A stretch of 64,000 bases of DNA from positions 1,860,001-1,924,000 of the forward strand of contig JASJZH010000006.1 in NCBI GenBank assembly GCA_037178975.1, in the 5' to 3' direction. Every line of letters starts with the position of its first letter. Within the stretch, counting starts at the first letter, position 1. Positions 11,012 through 23,887 of the stretch are shown in pieces. Under the pieces are notes generated by a model. It made no database searches, was not told the DNA's origin, and worked only from the letters and a program-made list of their open reading frames with translations. The position numbers and the translations under genes are program-made. Origin of the DNA: Oscheius tipulae. Lineage: Eukaryota > Nematoda > Chromadorea > Rhabditida > Rhabditidae.

Positions 11012-14000
11012 ATGGCGCTATCTATCGATACCTCGGTGAGTTATTGACAAAACTGTCTACCAAAAAGTTTGTAGGATAAAATTGCCGTCAACGGGGTCGA
11101 CTTACTGAACCGACATGAACTCTCTCCTTACCAGGACAAGGAACTACAGCGCTTTATTGATGAAAACAGTGACATTCTTTCATGGAAGGATCGCGAAAAG
11201 TTTGGTGAGGCTACTCTTCTATAAAATAGTAAACCGTGTTAAGAGCCCCGCCAACGACCTATCAGTACAGGCTCCAACTATAGCTCTTTGAGCAAGGACC
11301 TCAACCGTGGCGCTAGTCCGTTGGCAGGATATCATAGCATGGAGAGAAAGGTTAGTTCAAAACTTTTAACACGTTTCGAACCTTCAGTACTTTGAAACCG
11401 AGAGACATCTGTAGAAGCATGAAACCAGCTGTTTCCCATACAACAGGAGTAGTAAAGGTTGAGACAATTAGACTACTGACACTGGTTACGTTAACTTCCA
11501 GTTTTGGAGCTCATGGCTCGCTTTTATAGTGGAATGCTGCACTGAATAATTGACGGCTTATCTTTTTTTACAACACAAGGTTTTAAAAATACTATGTTGC
11601 CTGACCGGTATGTCCTGCGCCAGTCAGGTCCAAGACCGTAAGGTTGAGTCATATCCGGGAGGCCCGAGTGCACCTTTGGATTAAACCAGTGTTGGACGCA
11701 GTCGTCCCGACAGAAAGGAATAGGATAAATTCAGATAAAGAAGTATACCAAAGCTCTTTTACAAAGAAAAGCTTGTGTAGCTGACCTACCGTCGAGCCAC
11801 CGTTAGTTTCCAATTGCATTCACCACCTAAATGTATTCCAAATTTTCGATACCAAGTTAAACACAAAGCTACTTCTTATCTAAACGGAAAACTTCGATTT
11901 TCAGCGATCCACCGAGCCGGTCTACACGGAGATTGGGAAGAGCAATGTGAAGTTCATTCCGCCGAACATTAATGGTCACAACTACACAACTGATTTTCCC
12001 GGAATGGAACAGCTGAGCGACAACTCTTTCCTTCTTCAGTTCGGTGGTCGCGTTCCAACCAACGCGACATCTCGTCCAGCCAGTGCTCAAGGTTCCTTCT
12101 CGTTTTGTTTATCTAACAGCTTTTAAGGAAGCTACGCGCAATCTGGTTATGGAGACAGTTCTCGTTATAGCACTCTTGCTAGGGGTACTAACGGTACAAA
12201 CTACGGAACGGAAACTGCCACAAACTATGATACTTCAACATATGGCTCCGATCGTCGAGGTTATGGAGCTGCCACGGATCCATATGCTTACAGCACGGCA
12301 TCGTTGGGACGAGGAGGTCTGGCTAGACCGACGAGTGTAGCTGCCAGTCCCTACGGAACGCTGAAGAGGTAAGGACTCTTTTACACGGCTTGTTTACTGA
12401 ACAACTCTGTTTTCAGTCGAAAGGGTGTCAGCTGGCTTGATCAGGAACGTGCACGCTCGCTATCTCCCACCCACAACAAGTCCCAGGTACGTTTCATTTT
12501 TCAACTTGAGGGCGGAGTTTTGATCTTTAATTAGACTATGAGGTCATTCTTTAAAAAATTATAAAACTTACAGCTTGTAATCTGACATCTCGAGAATCCA
12601 GTATGCTTCAGAAAGCCGTAACATTTCATTCACATTGTCGTCTATCGCGTCGATTCTGCTTTTACTATTATTGTCAAGCGCAGCCTTGTCTTTTTTGAGC
12701 TTTTCCTATCCGCACCACAAAAATTTTACTGATTTGCTTTCATACCCACTATGTTCACATAATTCTACTCAGTGCTGACCAGCCTAGCCCTCTAAGACTT
12801 CTATAGTTGAAAGTAGCTTCTCACAGAGCAGAAGAGTTTTTAATAAAGGTCGAACAACTTTTAGACTTTATTTTCTCTTAGCTCTCCCAGAATGCACAGC
12901 CTCGTCAAAAGCTTGGTTAACAAGAGGAACCTTATTTTACAGTCATTTTAGTGACCATTTGATAGTCTTGAATGCACCTACATCATCCAAGAGCAAATCA
13001 ATGCCTCGGGAGGCACCTTTCACATAATCAACACCAAGTGTATGCTGTCACACTCTCTTTGAGGTCAAGGTGTTGTCTGTTGCGTGATCTTTGCTCCTAC
13101 AGCATTATATTCAAGCTATAGCTCTTACGCAAAAGTCTTTGGAAATAGCTGAAATCCTTATCAAAGATCACTTTAAGCTCGGTGTCGGGATGGCACTTCT
13201 CACGTCAAAAGTTGACCTCACTCTATCTCGCTTTCGTTGTTCACGAGCATCAATCACGTCGGCCTGTGTGGGTGATATCCGTCAGGGGATGGTTTCGACT
13301 CGCCTCGAAACATATGCGTCAGACCGAGATGCTCTCGGTCTCTCGCTCTCGGGACCCAATGGGACTTTACAACAAGCCAGGGCCCAGGGTGAAAGCCCTC
13401 AATACGCCTCCCACCTCTACCATGACGAGCAATCTTCTTTATCAACCAGGTGTTTTCCACCGGAATCACGCTTACAATTCTTCATATTTCATTGTTTTCT
13501 AAACTTGGTTCAACCTATGCCTCAGAACCTTATTTGATTTTTGTTCTGAATCTTTTTGGCCATCCATATCCCCCTTCTTCTCATCGATTTATTAACAAGC
13601 TAATCGTTTTTGAATGTCTCATTCGCCGTCTCCTCGCTACCAAAATAGAACTTCGTCATTTCTTTGCCATTCCTTATGTTTTGGCTGACCAACTGAAAAT
13701 TCTTTTTCGACAGTTTTATCGCCCTTTTCTTTTGATATTTTAAAGTTCTCGTGTTGACTTCTGCTATAAGAACAGTGGTTATGTTTCAGCCACCACCGTT
13801 GATGTCACAGTACGGAAGTGCTGGAAACCTTGGAAGCCTTCGCGATCAGACCGCTAGTCCGGCTTATTCTGCTCTGGGAAAGCATTCCGTGAGTCTTTGG
13901 ATCATAAAACAGGAAACAACTTTTACTCTCACGTTTTGTTCCGGCGGCACTTGCTGTCATTCGGCTCCCGCTGCCTTGTTTTCTGACTCGCGGGGGCGGC

Positions 14001-15972
14001 AGAGCCAGCTGTGTAAAAGCATTGATAGGGCTTGCGAAAACACCACCTAGAGACCTATTGAGGTTTTGGATCAGAAAACAAGCTCAGGACAACTACAACC
14101 GTTTCGAGACCCAGCGCCATGCTGCTGCCCATGCTGAACGCCACAAGTCTCCATTTGATGACAGTCGTTTCGGTGGTTTTGGAGACCGTCCGGGAAGCGG
14201 AGTAGAGCTGACCCAACACCAATGGAGCGGTGGAGAAGTAATCAACAACTTGAGCTTTTAAACTTTTGTCGTTCAGATCATCAACGATCCAAACTCCGTT
14301 CCCAAGGGGATGAGAACTCGTCGTCTTTTCTACTCTCCCATCGGAGACGGAACTGTTGCTGCTGACGGATACGAGCTGAAAAGGTAATAGAGAATTGTGA
14401 CGCTGGAATTTTTTCTTTTGCGCCACAAAACCATGAACCGATACAAGAACATTGCGTATAACATAGTCACACTTTTATCATAGCTGGGTTACATGATTCC
14501 AGAAGTGATTGTCGCACAAGTGTAGAGTAGCTTAGGGTATTAGTGTTATGCTTCAACTTTTCACAAGCCTGTTGCCAATTTGAATGGGAACTTTTTTAAT
14601 GGTTTATTTCTTACAGAGACTTGAGAGCATTTAAAATACACTTCAATCCAACCCCATTTTCCAGACGACCAGTTGATCTGTCTCCTCGCGTGACTATCAC
14701 TCAGCTTCAGCACGTTGATCGTGGAGCCAAGGGCAAAGATGGGGTCAACATCTATGAAAAGTCGTGGACGAACACGATGGGATGTAAGTTTCATAAGTCG
14801 TCGTGCATAAACGTCTTTTTAGCAGCTCCTAGTGAAGGTGGATACGCTGGAAGCGACTATGGACCGGGCAGTGGCCGCAATTCTCGAGCTGGTGCGTTGA
14901 GTCCTGCTACAGGTGTGTCTATCTCCGTAATTCTCAGATCACCTAGCTTTTCTCCTTTTGTAAATAACTCTCAAACCTTAACTCCCAATCACCTCTGTTC
15001 CCTTCAGGTCCGTGTGGTCCTGGAGCCGGCGCTGGTGTTGGAGGACCCGGTGGCGCAGGTGGCCCATCAAATGGTATTGCCAAGGATAACGGCCCCGCGC
15101 GCGGAGCTGGAGGAGGTAAGAATGTGCCGTCATGTAACATGTTCAATACATTTCCCTATGTTATGTCCAGTCATCGTTTGCTTTAGATCCATTCGGCTCT
15201 GGTTCCGGACCAAACGCTGGTTTAGGTGGTGGTGATCCATTTGGCTCCAATGGAAACATCGGACCACCCAAGGATGGCAGAGCTTCTGGTGAGTACAGTA
15301 GTCAGTAGCAAAACAATAATATTCAGTAGCCTCGTCGATGTTCTCCGATCCTTCTTATCGCTTCGATACTAAGACTGGATACCTCATCACAAATCCTCGT
15401 GAACTGATCCACCAAGTGAGTTCGAAGACCGGTTTTTGAAAATGAAACAATTTCAGTATGCCACTACCACTCCTGTCGCTACCATGGATGTTGTTGACAA
15501 CACTCCTTCTACTACAACTATCACTAAGCAGAGTATGTATAGGCGAAAAGAAGAAACGACCGAGTAAGCCTTCATCATTTGCGCTGTAATCTCCTCTTTT
15601 CAGGGAACATTTCTCTCCTTATGCTCCCTACAAGAGCCACAATCCCGTCCAGCCACCCAACAAGTTTGTCAGACAATTACGAGACGACAGTAAGTTAAAA
15701 ACTAATGGATTTGGATGAAAAAGTTCCAGGTATGACCAACACTCAGAGGGAGGCCAACACTCACATGGACCCCATGAACCAGAGAGACCCCCAGTCGCAG
15801 CAGAGAATACATCAAATACAAACAAAGAGTTACTCGTCGACCACTCGGTTAGTTCCATGTAAAATAACTAAATGGTTGCTTCAGTTCTGGACAGGACGAC
15901 ATTGACAATCTGACCCAGCAGCTCGTCTCTGGACTTCAATCAACGACCCCGGTGCGCAATCGTTTCGCCTAA
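11012..15972 (+). CDS. low-complexity Gly/Ser/Tyr/Thr-rich protein, family not recognised
   Basis: Eighteen exons: 11012-11035, 11075-11204, 11271-11350, 11905-12091, 12128-12368, 12417-12486, 13790-13888, 14088-14237, 14277-14383, 14665-14783, 14826-14912, 15008-15115, 15187-15288, 15327-15415, 15457-15563, 15604-15689, 15730-15847 and 15885-15972. They read through in phase for 663 residues. The start is MALSIDTSDKIAVNGVDLLN. Exon 5 is rich in Y, G, S and T. Exons 12 and 13 are Gly/Pro rich (GPGAGAGVGGPGGAGG; DPFGSGSG and DPFGSNGN). The end is DDIDNLTQQLVSGLQ then TPVRNRFA. No membrane span, signal peptide or catalytic motif is visible, and most of it should be disordered. The conserved-looking islands (MFSDPSYRFDTKTGYLITNP; RRLFYSPIGDGTVAADGYEL) suggest a structural or adaptor protein, but I assign no function. 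A 66-nt in-frame cassette exon may lie at 13323-13388. Confidence 0.8.
12487..13789 (+). other. 1.3-kb intron with possible cassette exon
   Basis: This is the largest intron of the surrounding gene. Bases 13323-13388 are flanked by ag and gtgaaa. They are exactly 66 nt, are open in the gene's phase (0 in, 0 out), and encode a Ser/Arg/Pro-rich peptide (TEMLSVSRSRDPMGLYNKPG) in keeping with its neighbours. A longer version to a donor near 13450 would change the phase. Confidence 0.3.
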
Positions 15973-16202
15973 AGAATCTTCACTGAACACGTTCAAAAAT
16001 CTGTATTCTTTCCTATTGTTTTCCAATTGTCTAATATCTTCTCATCATACTCGTTCTGCTTTGACAAAAGTGTAGTCTAGTCCACTCTCCACGCGCTGTC
16101 ATACTATATTTCCACAATCTTCTCCTCCTTCTAGCCATTAGTGTGGACTCTATTGTATTTTCATTTCAAAGGAATAACGTAAAGTTTTTGGAACATTTCT
16201 TT

Positions 16203-16208
16203 AATAAA
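16203..16208 (+). terminator. polyadenylation signal, convergent 3' ends
   Basis: AATAAA for the plus-strand gene lies 231 nt after its stop and only 26 nt from the stop codon of the opposing DHS-28-like gene. The two 3' UTRs therefore overlap. The same bases read ATTAAA on the minus strand (16200-16205). Confidence 0.55.
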
Positions 16209-16233
16209 ATACGCAAGTTTACAAGGATTTGAC

Positions 16234-18135
16234 TTAGAGCTTGGACTTTCTCTTCTTGTCCATGATGGTTTGGAGCTTCTGGAGAAGCATGACGTTACCC
16301 TTGACCTTCAGCTTTCCTCCCATGAAAGCCTTCTGGGGATTGAGCTTTCCAGCAGCGATGTCCAAGAAATCCTGATCGGCAACTGTGACTGTGACCTGGG
16401 CGGCAGCTCCTCCTTTGACATCTCCGGGATAGACGCTGGGATGCTCAGATTTGAAGTCCAGAGCTGAAAATGGTAAATGTTACGGATAAAAAATAATCAA
16501 ACTCATTCTTTATTTGATATTGATAGATCTCAAGTTAAATATTAAGTTTGCAGGAAAAGGGAAGCATCAAGTGGATTTTGCTGGCGTTTGGTCTAAGCTT
16601 GCTGCCTCGTACGGTCTTGACTAATACAGCAAATTTTACCCGATCAGGTAAACAAGTTTCTATGCCGAGGTGGTACGAAATAGAAACTCTCAGGTTGTAA
16701 GGCTGAGACCAAACAACAAACAGATAAAGCTTTTGCTGAATAGAGTTGCTAATACTCACTGAATTTAGCCAGTTCCTTCTTTCCGTCCGTCACGATGTAC
16801 AGAATAATAGCCTTGACCCCCTTGACAGCAGCGGGATCCTCCTTGATTCCATCAGCCATCTCCTTGAAGAGGGCACTGGACTGAACGTTGGATGGCCAGT
16901 CACCAGAAGCTCCCCCGGAACCACCACTAGGAGCAGAAGAAGCAGACGTCTTGGCCTGTTCCAGAGCATCCATGAGATGGGCCATTCCATCGCGCATGCT
17001 CGACAAGTTGTGCGCCTTGTCCATGTTGGTGATGGTGCCCCAGTTGTTCTTGATGTCCTCAGCAGTGGCGTTTGTGAGGATTTTTCCGTTGGAGCGGTAC
17101 CATTGGACTGAAGGTTATTAGAAAACAAATACAAATTTTCACTTACGCTGTCCGTACCATCCAGCTCCAGCCTCAAAGACTCTTCCAGACTCGGTGAAGC
17201 TCTCGTGCACCATGTTGATGACCAGAGGCGTGACATATTCGGGCTTGAGGGCGTCGACCAGATCCTGTGGCATGATCGTCTGCGTGAGGCGAGAGCCAGC
17301 CGTTGGTACAAGAGTGTTAGCAAGAATGTTGTACTTGGCACCCTCCTGGGCGAGAGAGTTAGAAAATCCAATCAGCGCAGCCTTGGCTAGAAGAATGAAC
17401 GTCAAAACTGTATAATCTAGCCTCACCAGCAGCGTAGTTGGTCTGTCCAAAGTTTCCATAGACTCCGGCGTTGGAGGAAGTGCATACAACTCGACCGTAT
17501 CCTTGATTCTTCATGTGAGGCCAGGCGGCTTTGGTCACGGAATAGGCTCCCTTGACGTGAACCTTGAAGATCAGATCCCAGTCAAGGTCTGTCATCTTGA
17601 GCAGAGAGATATCACGTAGAATTCCGGCGTTGTTGATCACAATATCTGTAATATAAATCGTAGAAAACATGAAGGAAGTCCTACCAATTCTTCCGAAAGT
17701 ATCCAGGGCGGTCTTGACAATCTTCTCTCCAAATTCAACCGAGTCGTAGTTGGCGACAGCCTGTCCACCGGCAGCCTTGATCTCCTTGACGACTTTGTCA
17801 GCCATGGAAGTGGAAGCAGAGGTTCCGTGAGCATCTCCTCCCAAGTCATTCACTGAAAAGTGTGTTTAAACTAAAAAAAACACTTTCAGAATACTCAAGT
17901 TAGTGTACGAATCGTAAGCAATGATAAGACTACAATGTCCTCGACATACTTTGTACCCGCGAGTGGCGGTTGCAAATAAACAAGTTATAAACATCGAAAA
18001 ACTGTTTCAAAATCAAAAAAATAACTAACCGACAACTTTGGCTCCTCTTTTAGCGAGCTCAACAGCATAGGTGCGGCCGAGTCCACCGCCAGCTCCAGTG
18101 ACAATTGCGACCTTTCCGTCAAAACGAAGAGCCAT
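16234..18135 (-). CDS. dhs-28: peroxisomal 3-hydroxyacyl-CoA dehydrogenase with SCP2 domain (DHS-28-like)
   Basis: Exons on the minus strand: 18030-18135, 17685-17852, 17427-17645, 17147-17386, 16760-17107 and 16234-16463; 436 residues. Residues 1-300 are a short-chain dehydrogenase of the D-bifunctional protein (HSD17B4) type. It has the Gly-rich nucleotide loop TGAGGGLGR, the NNAG motif ([10 protein letters not shown]), the catalytic Ser (TSSNAGVYG) and Y-x3-K (NYAAAK, split by an intron). The C-terminal 120 residues are a sterol-carrier-protein-2 fold ([19 protein letters not shown]). The last residues SKL are a classic peroxisomal import signal. The hydratase domain present in vertebrate HSD17B4 is absent, as in C. 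elegans DHS-28, where a separate MAOC-type hydratase supplies that step. In C. elegans this enzyme shortens side chains of ascaroside pheromones by peroxisomal beta-oxidation. The same role here is inference. The gene looks intact. Confidence 0.95.
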
Positions 18136-19078
18136 GGTCCTGAAAGAATTGTATACATTTCCCGTCATGTTTTAGAATTACAAGAAATAAGAGTTTTTTT
18201 ATTACAATTTTAAGGTTATAAGAAGTCAGAAATCTTGAAAACAGCGTGGTGGACAGATGGAATCGACCACTGTGGACCAGTGAGGGTTGTCTTATGAAGT
18301 ACTGATAAGGCAGGCCACGCTGCCAGTATCAAACTAGGATAGAACGTAGAAGTTGATCGAAAACAGAAAGGTAAAACAATCGTAGAAAAACAAGCACAGA
18401 AGTACTAGCTCTATATCTATTTCCTACCACCCAATAACCTACCAGTTTCTGCCATATTTCTATACAAAAAGTGAATTAATACTGAAAGTGCTTGATTTGG
18501 AAGGTTAACTGGCATGAACAATAAGTTAGCAAGAGTTAGGACAAAAATGTTGCATCGATCGAGGAATCAGCAACATTGCAGTTGATAAAACGGGTCTGCG
18601 ACTAGTGAGAATGGATGCCAAGGATATACAGGAACAACGTACTTTTGAAATGAATCTGCAGGGAGTCGATAACAAGACAAGACCTTTTATATTGATTGTG
18701 ACCACAGAAGTATCGTGCTCGCTTTCATAGTCTAGCCTTGTTCCTTATTGGGAACGCGTTATCGCAATCTTTGTACCCAAACTAAAAGACCATCGAGGCG
18801 GTCAAAAATGTGGTTTCGACACAAAAAGGCATAAAAAAGAAGGAAACTTAAAATTCAACAGAATGCAAGACTCTGGAACTTACAAAACTACAGAACCCCG
18901 CATAACTTTTTAGAAAGCTTCGAAATCGTTTTTAGCATGAGTTTACATCAGAAACTGCAACTGAATAATATGACTCCCTCTACTTCCAAGTTTTGTTTCA
19001 TTATGTGAAGCCAAATTATTTTCGATGTCGATTTGCATGGCCAGCTACTTCTCTTCGCGCGCAAAGCACTCCAGACAA
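18136..19078. other. intergenic, promoter side of dhs-28
   Basis: No coding exon, tRNA or clear repeat was recognised. It is AT-rich, with scattered short open frames only. Confidence 0.4.
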
Positions 19079-19160
19079 GCAGTCATGTCCGAGTGGTTAA
19101 GGAGATTGACTAGAAATCAATTGGGCTCTGCCCGCGTAGGTTCGAATCCTGCTGACTGCG
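19079..19160 (+). tRNA. tRNA-Ser (AGA)
   Basis: An 82-nt class II tRNA. Acceptor stem GCAGTCA pairs with TGACTGC, with discriminator G. A box is TGTCCGAGTGGTTAAGG, the anticodon loop CTAGAAA carries anticodon AGA, the variable arm is long (TTGGGCTCTGCCCGC), and the B box is GGTTCGAATCC. A run of T follows (aacattttttgc). Confidence 0.97.
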
Positions 19161-19696
19161 AACATTTTTTGCTTTTTGTACTGGCTGGTATTTTTGTTGT
19201 TAAATGTAACAGACGCCTTTGTGGAAGCGAGTTCTAACACAATTTTTACGACAAACGGATGTGGCTGTAACTGGAGCTCCGCATCACCTCGGAACCATTC
19301 TAGTACTTTGAGTGGTTTGCTGCCGTCTTCGGTAGCAAACCATACTCAAAGTGCTCGGCAAAATGAAAACAGGGAAGAAACAACCTTGTTTGTAATAATG
19401 AAAACAACTGCATATTTGATGTATCCGGAAATACTGTAGTGAATATTTTGATCCGAACACTTCCTACACCAAAAGATAATGGTTGTTTGTTGTTGTATGA
19501 ACAAAAACTATTTCCATTCTCTGACTCATGGCAGTTCAAATCTTATTCTAGTACATCTGCTATAGCCGCATGCGATAACAGTGTTACGTCGTCGTCTTAT
19601 CCTCACGAGTGATTAGCCGTAAAAGCAGATCTTCTACCGTAAGCTCTGTCATTAGGATATTGCGGCCTGGCGCTTTCTTGTTATATCGACGGCCCC
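19161..19696 (+). other. promoter region of the guanylyl cyclase gene
   Basis: No coding sequence was recognised. A small inverted repeat (gtactttgagtggtttgc / gcaaaccatactcaaagt, about 19303-19354) could fold locally. Confidence 0.35.
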
Positions 19697-22600
19697 ATGT
19701 GGCCGCTACTTCTTATTCTCCTGGTCTCACCGGCTCTATGTGCATTAAAGGTACATTTTCAGCCAGGCTCGGCTAAAAATACGTACCTAGGTGAAAGTGG
19801 GACACATTGGAGCCCAAGGATCCATGCGAAACTCTGACAAGATTCTCGAATTGAGCCGGAAAGAACTCATCAAGGATGGAATTCTCGGTAGTGACTTTGA
19901 TGTAGAGTAGGTCAACAGTTTCTACCCAATTTACCGTCCTAGCATTTACAACCAACAGGGATGTGGTGATGCCTTTGAAGGAGTTGCTGTCGGAGCCGAC
20001 ATGTATCATGTTCAAAAAGTACTACCACTCTCGCACTGAAGTAAATTTTTTCTAGGTTCGGGTTTTCATCGGCCCCTACTGTAACGCTGAACTCGACGCT
20101 GTCGGAAAGATGTCAGCGTTCTGGAACATTCCCATCATCGGATACATGGCTTCTTCCAATGCTTTTGCAGACAAAACAATCTACAAGACTCTTGCTCGAG
20201 TATCGTTGAGAACCACCAATTCCTTGGCCGAGGCAGTTGCTGCTCTTCTCGTGCACTATTCCTGGACAAGGGCAAGTTTTCATTGAGGTATTCAGATAAC
20301 TTCATTTTTTCAGGTAGGAATCGCTTCCAGCACTGGGACTATCGCCTTTGAACGGATGACGAGTTTCGATGAAGTCTTTCACAATCGTGGAATCAGTGTG
20401 ACCAAGAAGATCTTTTTTGATGAGACCGCTGACGCTAAGGCAATGGCAGCTTCAGGATTGTTACAGGAACTAGCCAATAACGCTCGGAGTAAGCTACCAT
20501 AAATAGACAATACGAGTTTCAGTCATCATTTGCATCTTCTCATCGACTCGCGAGATGAGCAGGGAATTTATGAAGGCCGTTCAACAGGTCCAGCTGAATA
20601 ATCCCGAGTTTGTTTACATCTTCCCTTGGCTGCAGACGGAAAAGAAAGATTTGAGCCCTTGGATTGAGGAAGATGGTCAGATACAACAGAAGGTCAAAGA
20701 TACTTTTGCTAACACTTGGATTGTAAGTTTGTTTGTAACAAGACAGCCATGTACAGGTGGATGATGTGAATGGATTCGACAACACTCTCGTCACACCGTT
20801 CAAGGAAAGAGTTGAGGCTGCCGGAATGACTACCGATGATCTGGATATGGTAATTCTAACAAATCAAGCTATTTAGATTTGTTCTAGAAAAACATTTACG
20901 GCTATGTCCACCTCTACGATGCGCTGAGACTATACTGTATTGCTGTGAGGAAAGTGATCAATGAAACAGGAAACTATGAATCTTACCTGGATGGGCGTGC
21001 TATTTGGAATGCTATGCGGAGACTTACTTTCCCAGGTAAAATAATATATGAATATGTACAGAATTTTAGGACTGGCATCTGCTGTCGGTGTGACTTCAGG
21101 AACAGTGATGATGGACGATGTAGCCGAACGTGCTCCTGTTTATGCAGGTGAGACAGCGATCTGAAAAATTATTCGAATCTGTAGCTTTTTACGTTTCTCC
21201 CAACAGTGAAAATGTGAAGAAAATCAATGAGATTGAGCCGAAGCTGAATGTCAATTGTGATGGAACCAAAACGAAGACTGGATGCTATGATCTGGTTCGC
21301 CATTTTGTATTGATCAAAACTGAATTTTAGGTCATAAATGACATGATGTCTGGCTTCTGGCCAAGCGTCGATGGCTCTCTGCCAAAGCAAGAGCCATCCT
21401 GCGGATTCCGGAACGAGAAATGTGACTGGACCTTGATGATTATTGGAGGATTGTTGCTCATCATGTTCCTCATCAGTCTTGTCGCCGGTCTCTTTGCCTA
21501 TCGAGTCTGTGAGAGTAGACAGCTGGCCAAAATGTCCTGGAGAATCTACAGAGACGACTTCAGGATTATCAATGAGGATGAAGCTAAATCCATGGTCAGA
21601 AAACAATTGTTTTTCTTGAACAGTACTTTCAGCTATCAATCGGATCGTCGAAAACCAAAATGTCTAACCTCAGCTCCTTTGTGAAACATCATGCTGTCCT
21701 CGGAACTAACACTCATTGTAACGATTTAAATCTCAATTTTGAATAGAGCTTTAGGCAGCTTTCATCTTTACCCACAGAGACGTCCGATATCCTTCAATCG
21801 TCAGGATCTACAGCTGCTAACCATGGTAAGATGCACATTTTTGTAACAATACCCGTACCAAACATGCTTCTGCAGATTAACCGTCCTTCACATCTTTCTG
21901 GTTTGAAAACACCATTTTTTCAGATCAAGCAAGCAGTTCACGACAATCTTAATCCGTTCTTGGGGATGTCTTTCAACGAAAAAGAGGAGATGATAATTCG
22001 TTGAGTTTTCATATTATCCTAACAATCTTTTTCAGTCTGGAAGTTTTGTGGCCGCGGATCTCTTCAAGGTACGTTGCTAGAAATTCTGTATCAATCGCGC
22101 TTGCAGACATCATTTATAATGACAGTGTGCAGTTGGATGCAAAGTTTCACGCTGCATTCGTCCGTGACATCACACTTGTAAAAAAACCAGTTATCCTAAT
22201 TACCTTCTTAGGGATTGGAATACTTGCATGCATCGCCCATTGGTTTTCATGGTTCTTTGACGCCATGGGCTTGTCTTATTGACAGGAACTGGATGGTTAA
22301 ACTTACAGATTACGGTAGATGATAATCATGTTACTCAATCCTCTTAGGAATCGCGAATGCGCTGGAGAGATGGGAAAAACAAGGGTCAATCTCGACTGAA
22401 ACTCTCAAGGAAGGAGAAGACAAGAGTGGCTCAGCCCAGAAGACGAGTATCATCTACCAGCCGCCGGAAATGTTGAAAAACAGGGAGTCAAACAGAACGC
22501 GGAGAGTTGACCAAACCTGGGTCAAGCAGACTGTGGTATTTCGAAATGAATGGAATGTTATGAAAAAGGATTCAGGCTCGACGAGCTATGGGAGACATCT

Positions 22601-23887
22601 ATGCCTTTGGAATGGTCATGTATGAAATCATTTTCCGGAGTCTTCCGTTCCCGCAAGGAACCAACATCAGCGAACTTCTCGAATACATTCGAGACGGAGC
22701 CAAAACCTACCGCCCGACGATTCAGGACAAGTCAAACATTCATCCGGATCTTGTTTCTCTGCTTCTTGATTGTTGGAATGAGAATCCTGAAGTACGACCA
22801 TCAATTCGCCGTGTACGACTGAATACCGAAAGCTACCTCAAAGTGTAAGAGCTGTCAATTTGTGGGAACCATAAGCCTTTAGAAAAGGTGGTCTGGTTGA
22901 CCAAATGATGAGAATGATGGAACAGTATGCTAACAATCTGGAAAAGTTGGTAACCGAGAGAACCAGTATGCTTGAAGAAGCCAATGTCAGAGCTGATAAA
23001 CTGCTCAGTCAGCTTCTTCCCAAGTTAGTTGTATCGTTATGTGTTAATGAGAGTTTCAAGGTACGTAGCTAATGAGCTGAAAATGGGACGAGCAGTTGCT
23101 CCGAAGACGTTCAATGCGGCTTCGGTCATGTTCAGGTAATTTTGATGTTAGTTGTAACAAGATAAAACGTAGCGATATTGTTGGCTTCACCACCATTTGT
23201 TCAACATCGACTCCTCTCGAGGTGGTCAACATGCTGAACGCTATCTACTCCAAATTTGACGACATCATTAACCGGAATCATGCTTATAAGGTACATTTCC
23301 ATATATAAGCATACGTAGTAACATAAAACCTAGGTCGAAACTATTGGAGATGCATACATGATAGTGGCTGGTATCCCAGAAGAATGTGGTGCTTTGCATC
23401 TTCAGTACATCTCAAACACGGCATTGGATCTGATGAAACTCTTGGTCACCTTTCAAATTCCTCACAAAAAAATGGACAGACTTCGTATTCGTCTCGGTAT
23501 ACACACAGGAACTGTGGCAGCTGGAGTTGTTGGTTTATCCGCTCCAAGATACTGTCTCTTTGGAGATACCGTCAACATTGCTTCTAGAATGGAATCTTCT
23601 GGTGAAGCACGCAAAGCACTTTTTAGTAACAGCTTTCAGGAAAGCCGGAAATGATCCAGATTAGTGAGGTAACAAAGCAGAGACTAAACCAATACTATCC
23701 TGAGTTCATCGTCTCTATCCGAGGCCCGATTGAGATTAAGGTTGTTTATGAATAATTCGTAATATAGACGATTTAGGGCATCGGTACAATGACCACGTAC
23801 TGGCTGGAAGGAAAGAAAGACACTCAACTACAAGCACAAATGGAAGAAGACAATCGTCGACAGACTCTCTCTCATCTTGGTTTCTAA
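19697..23887 (+). CDS. receptor-type guanylyl cyclase
   Basis: Twenty-five exons give 1079 residues: 19697-19750, 19791-19906, 19943-20018, 20056-20271, 20314-20488, 20523-20722, 20757-20849, 20888-21035, 21070-21147, 21185-21294, 21331-21594, 21633-21717, 21755-21825, 21924-21999, 22036-22068, 22107-22177, 22212-22314, 22348-22535, 22576-22844, 22883-23023, 23061-23135, 23173-23290, 23334-23601, 23640-23740 and 23777-23887. All phases agree. Order of parts: signal peptide ([18 protein letters not shown]), receptor ligand-binding ectodomain, one membrane span at about 457-481 ([19 protein letters not shown]), kinase-homology domain, dimerisation helix, and cyclase domain from about 857. Cyclase motifs are SDIVGFTT and VETIGDAYM with their metal-binding Asp residues, and [17 protein letters not shown], where Glu and Cys fit guanylate specificity. 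The kinase homology domain lacks a normal Gly-rich loop and catalytic motif ([15 protein letters not shown]), so it is a pseudokinase, as in the family. The intron at 20272 begins gcaagt (GC-AG type). Nematodes have many such sensory receptors, and I do not name the paralogue. Confidence 0.94.

Noticed and set aside
13091-13537. 148-codon open frame in the 1.3-kb intron of the 11.0-kb gene
   Set aside because: It has no domain or start context; only the 66-nt cassette in another frame seemed worth recording.
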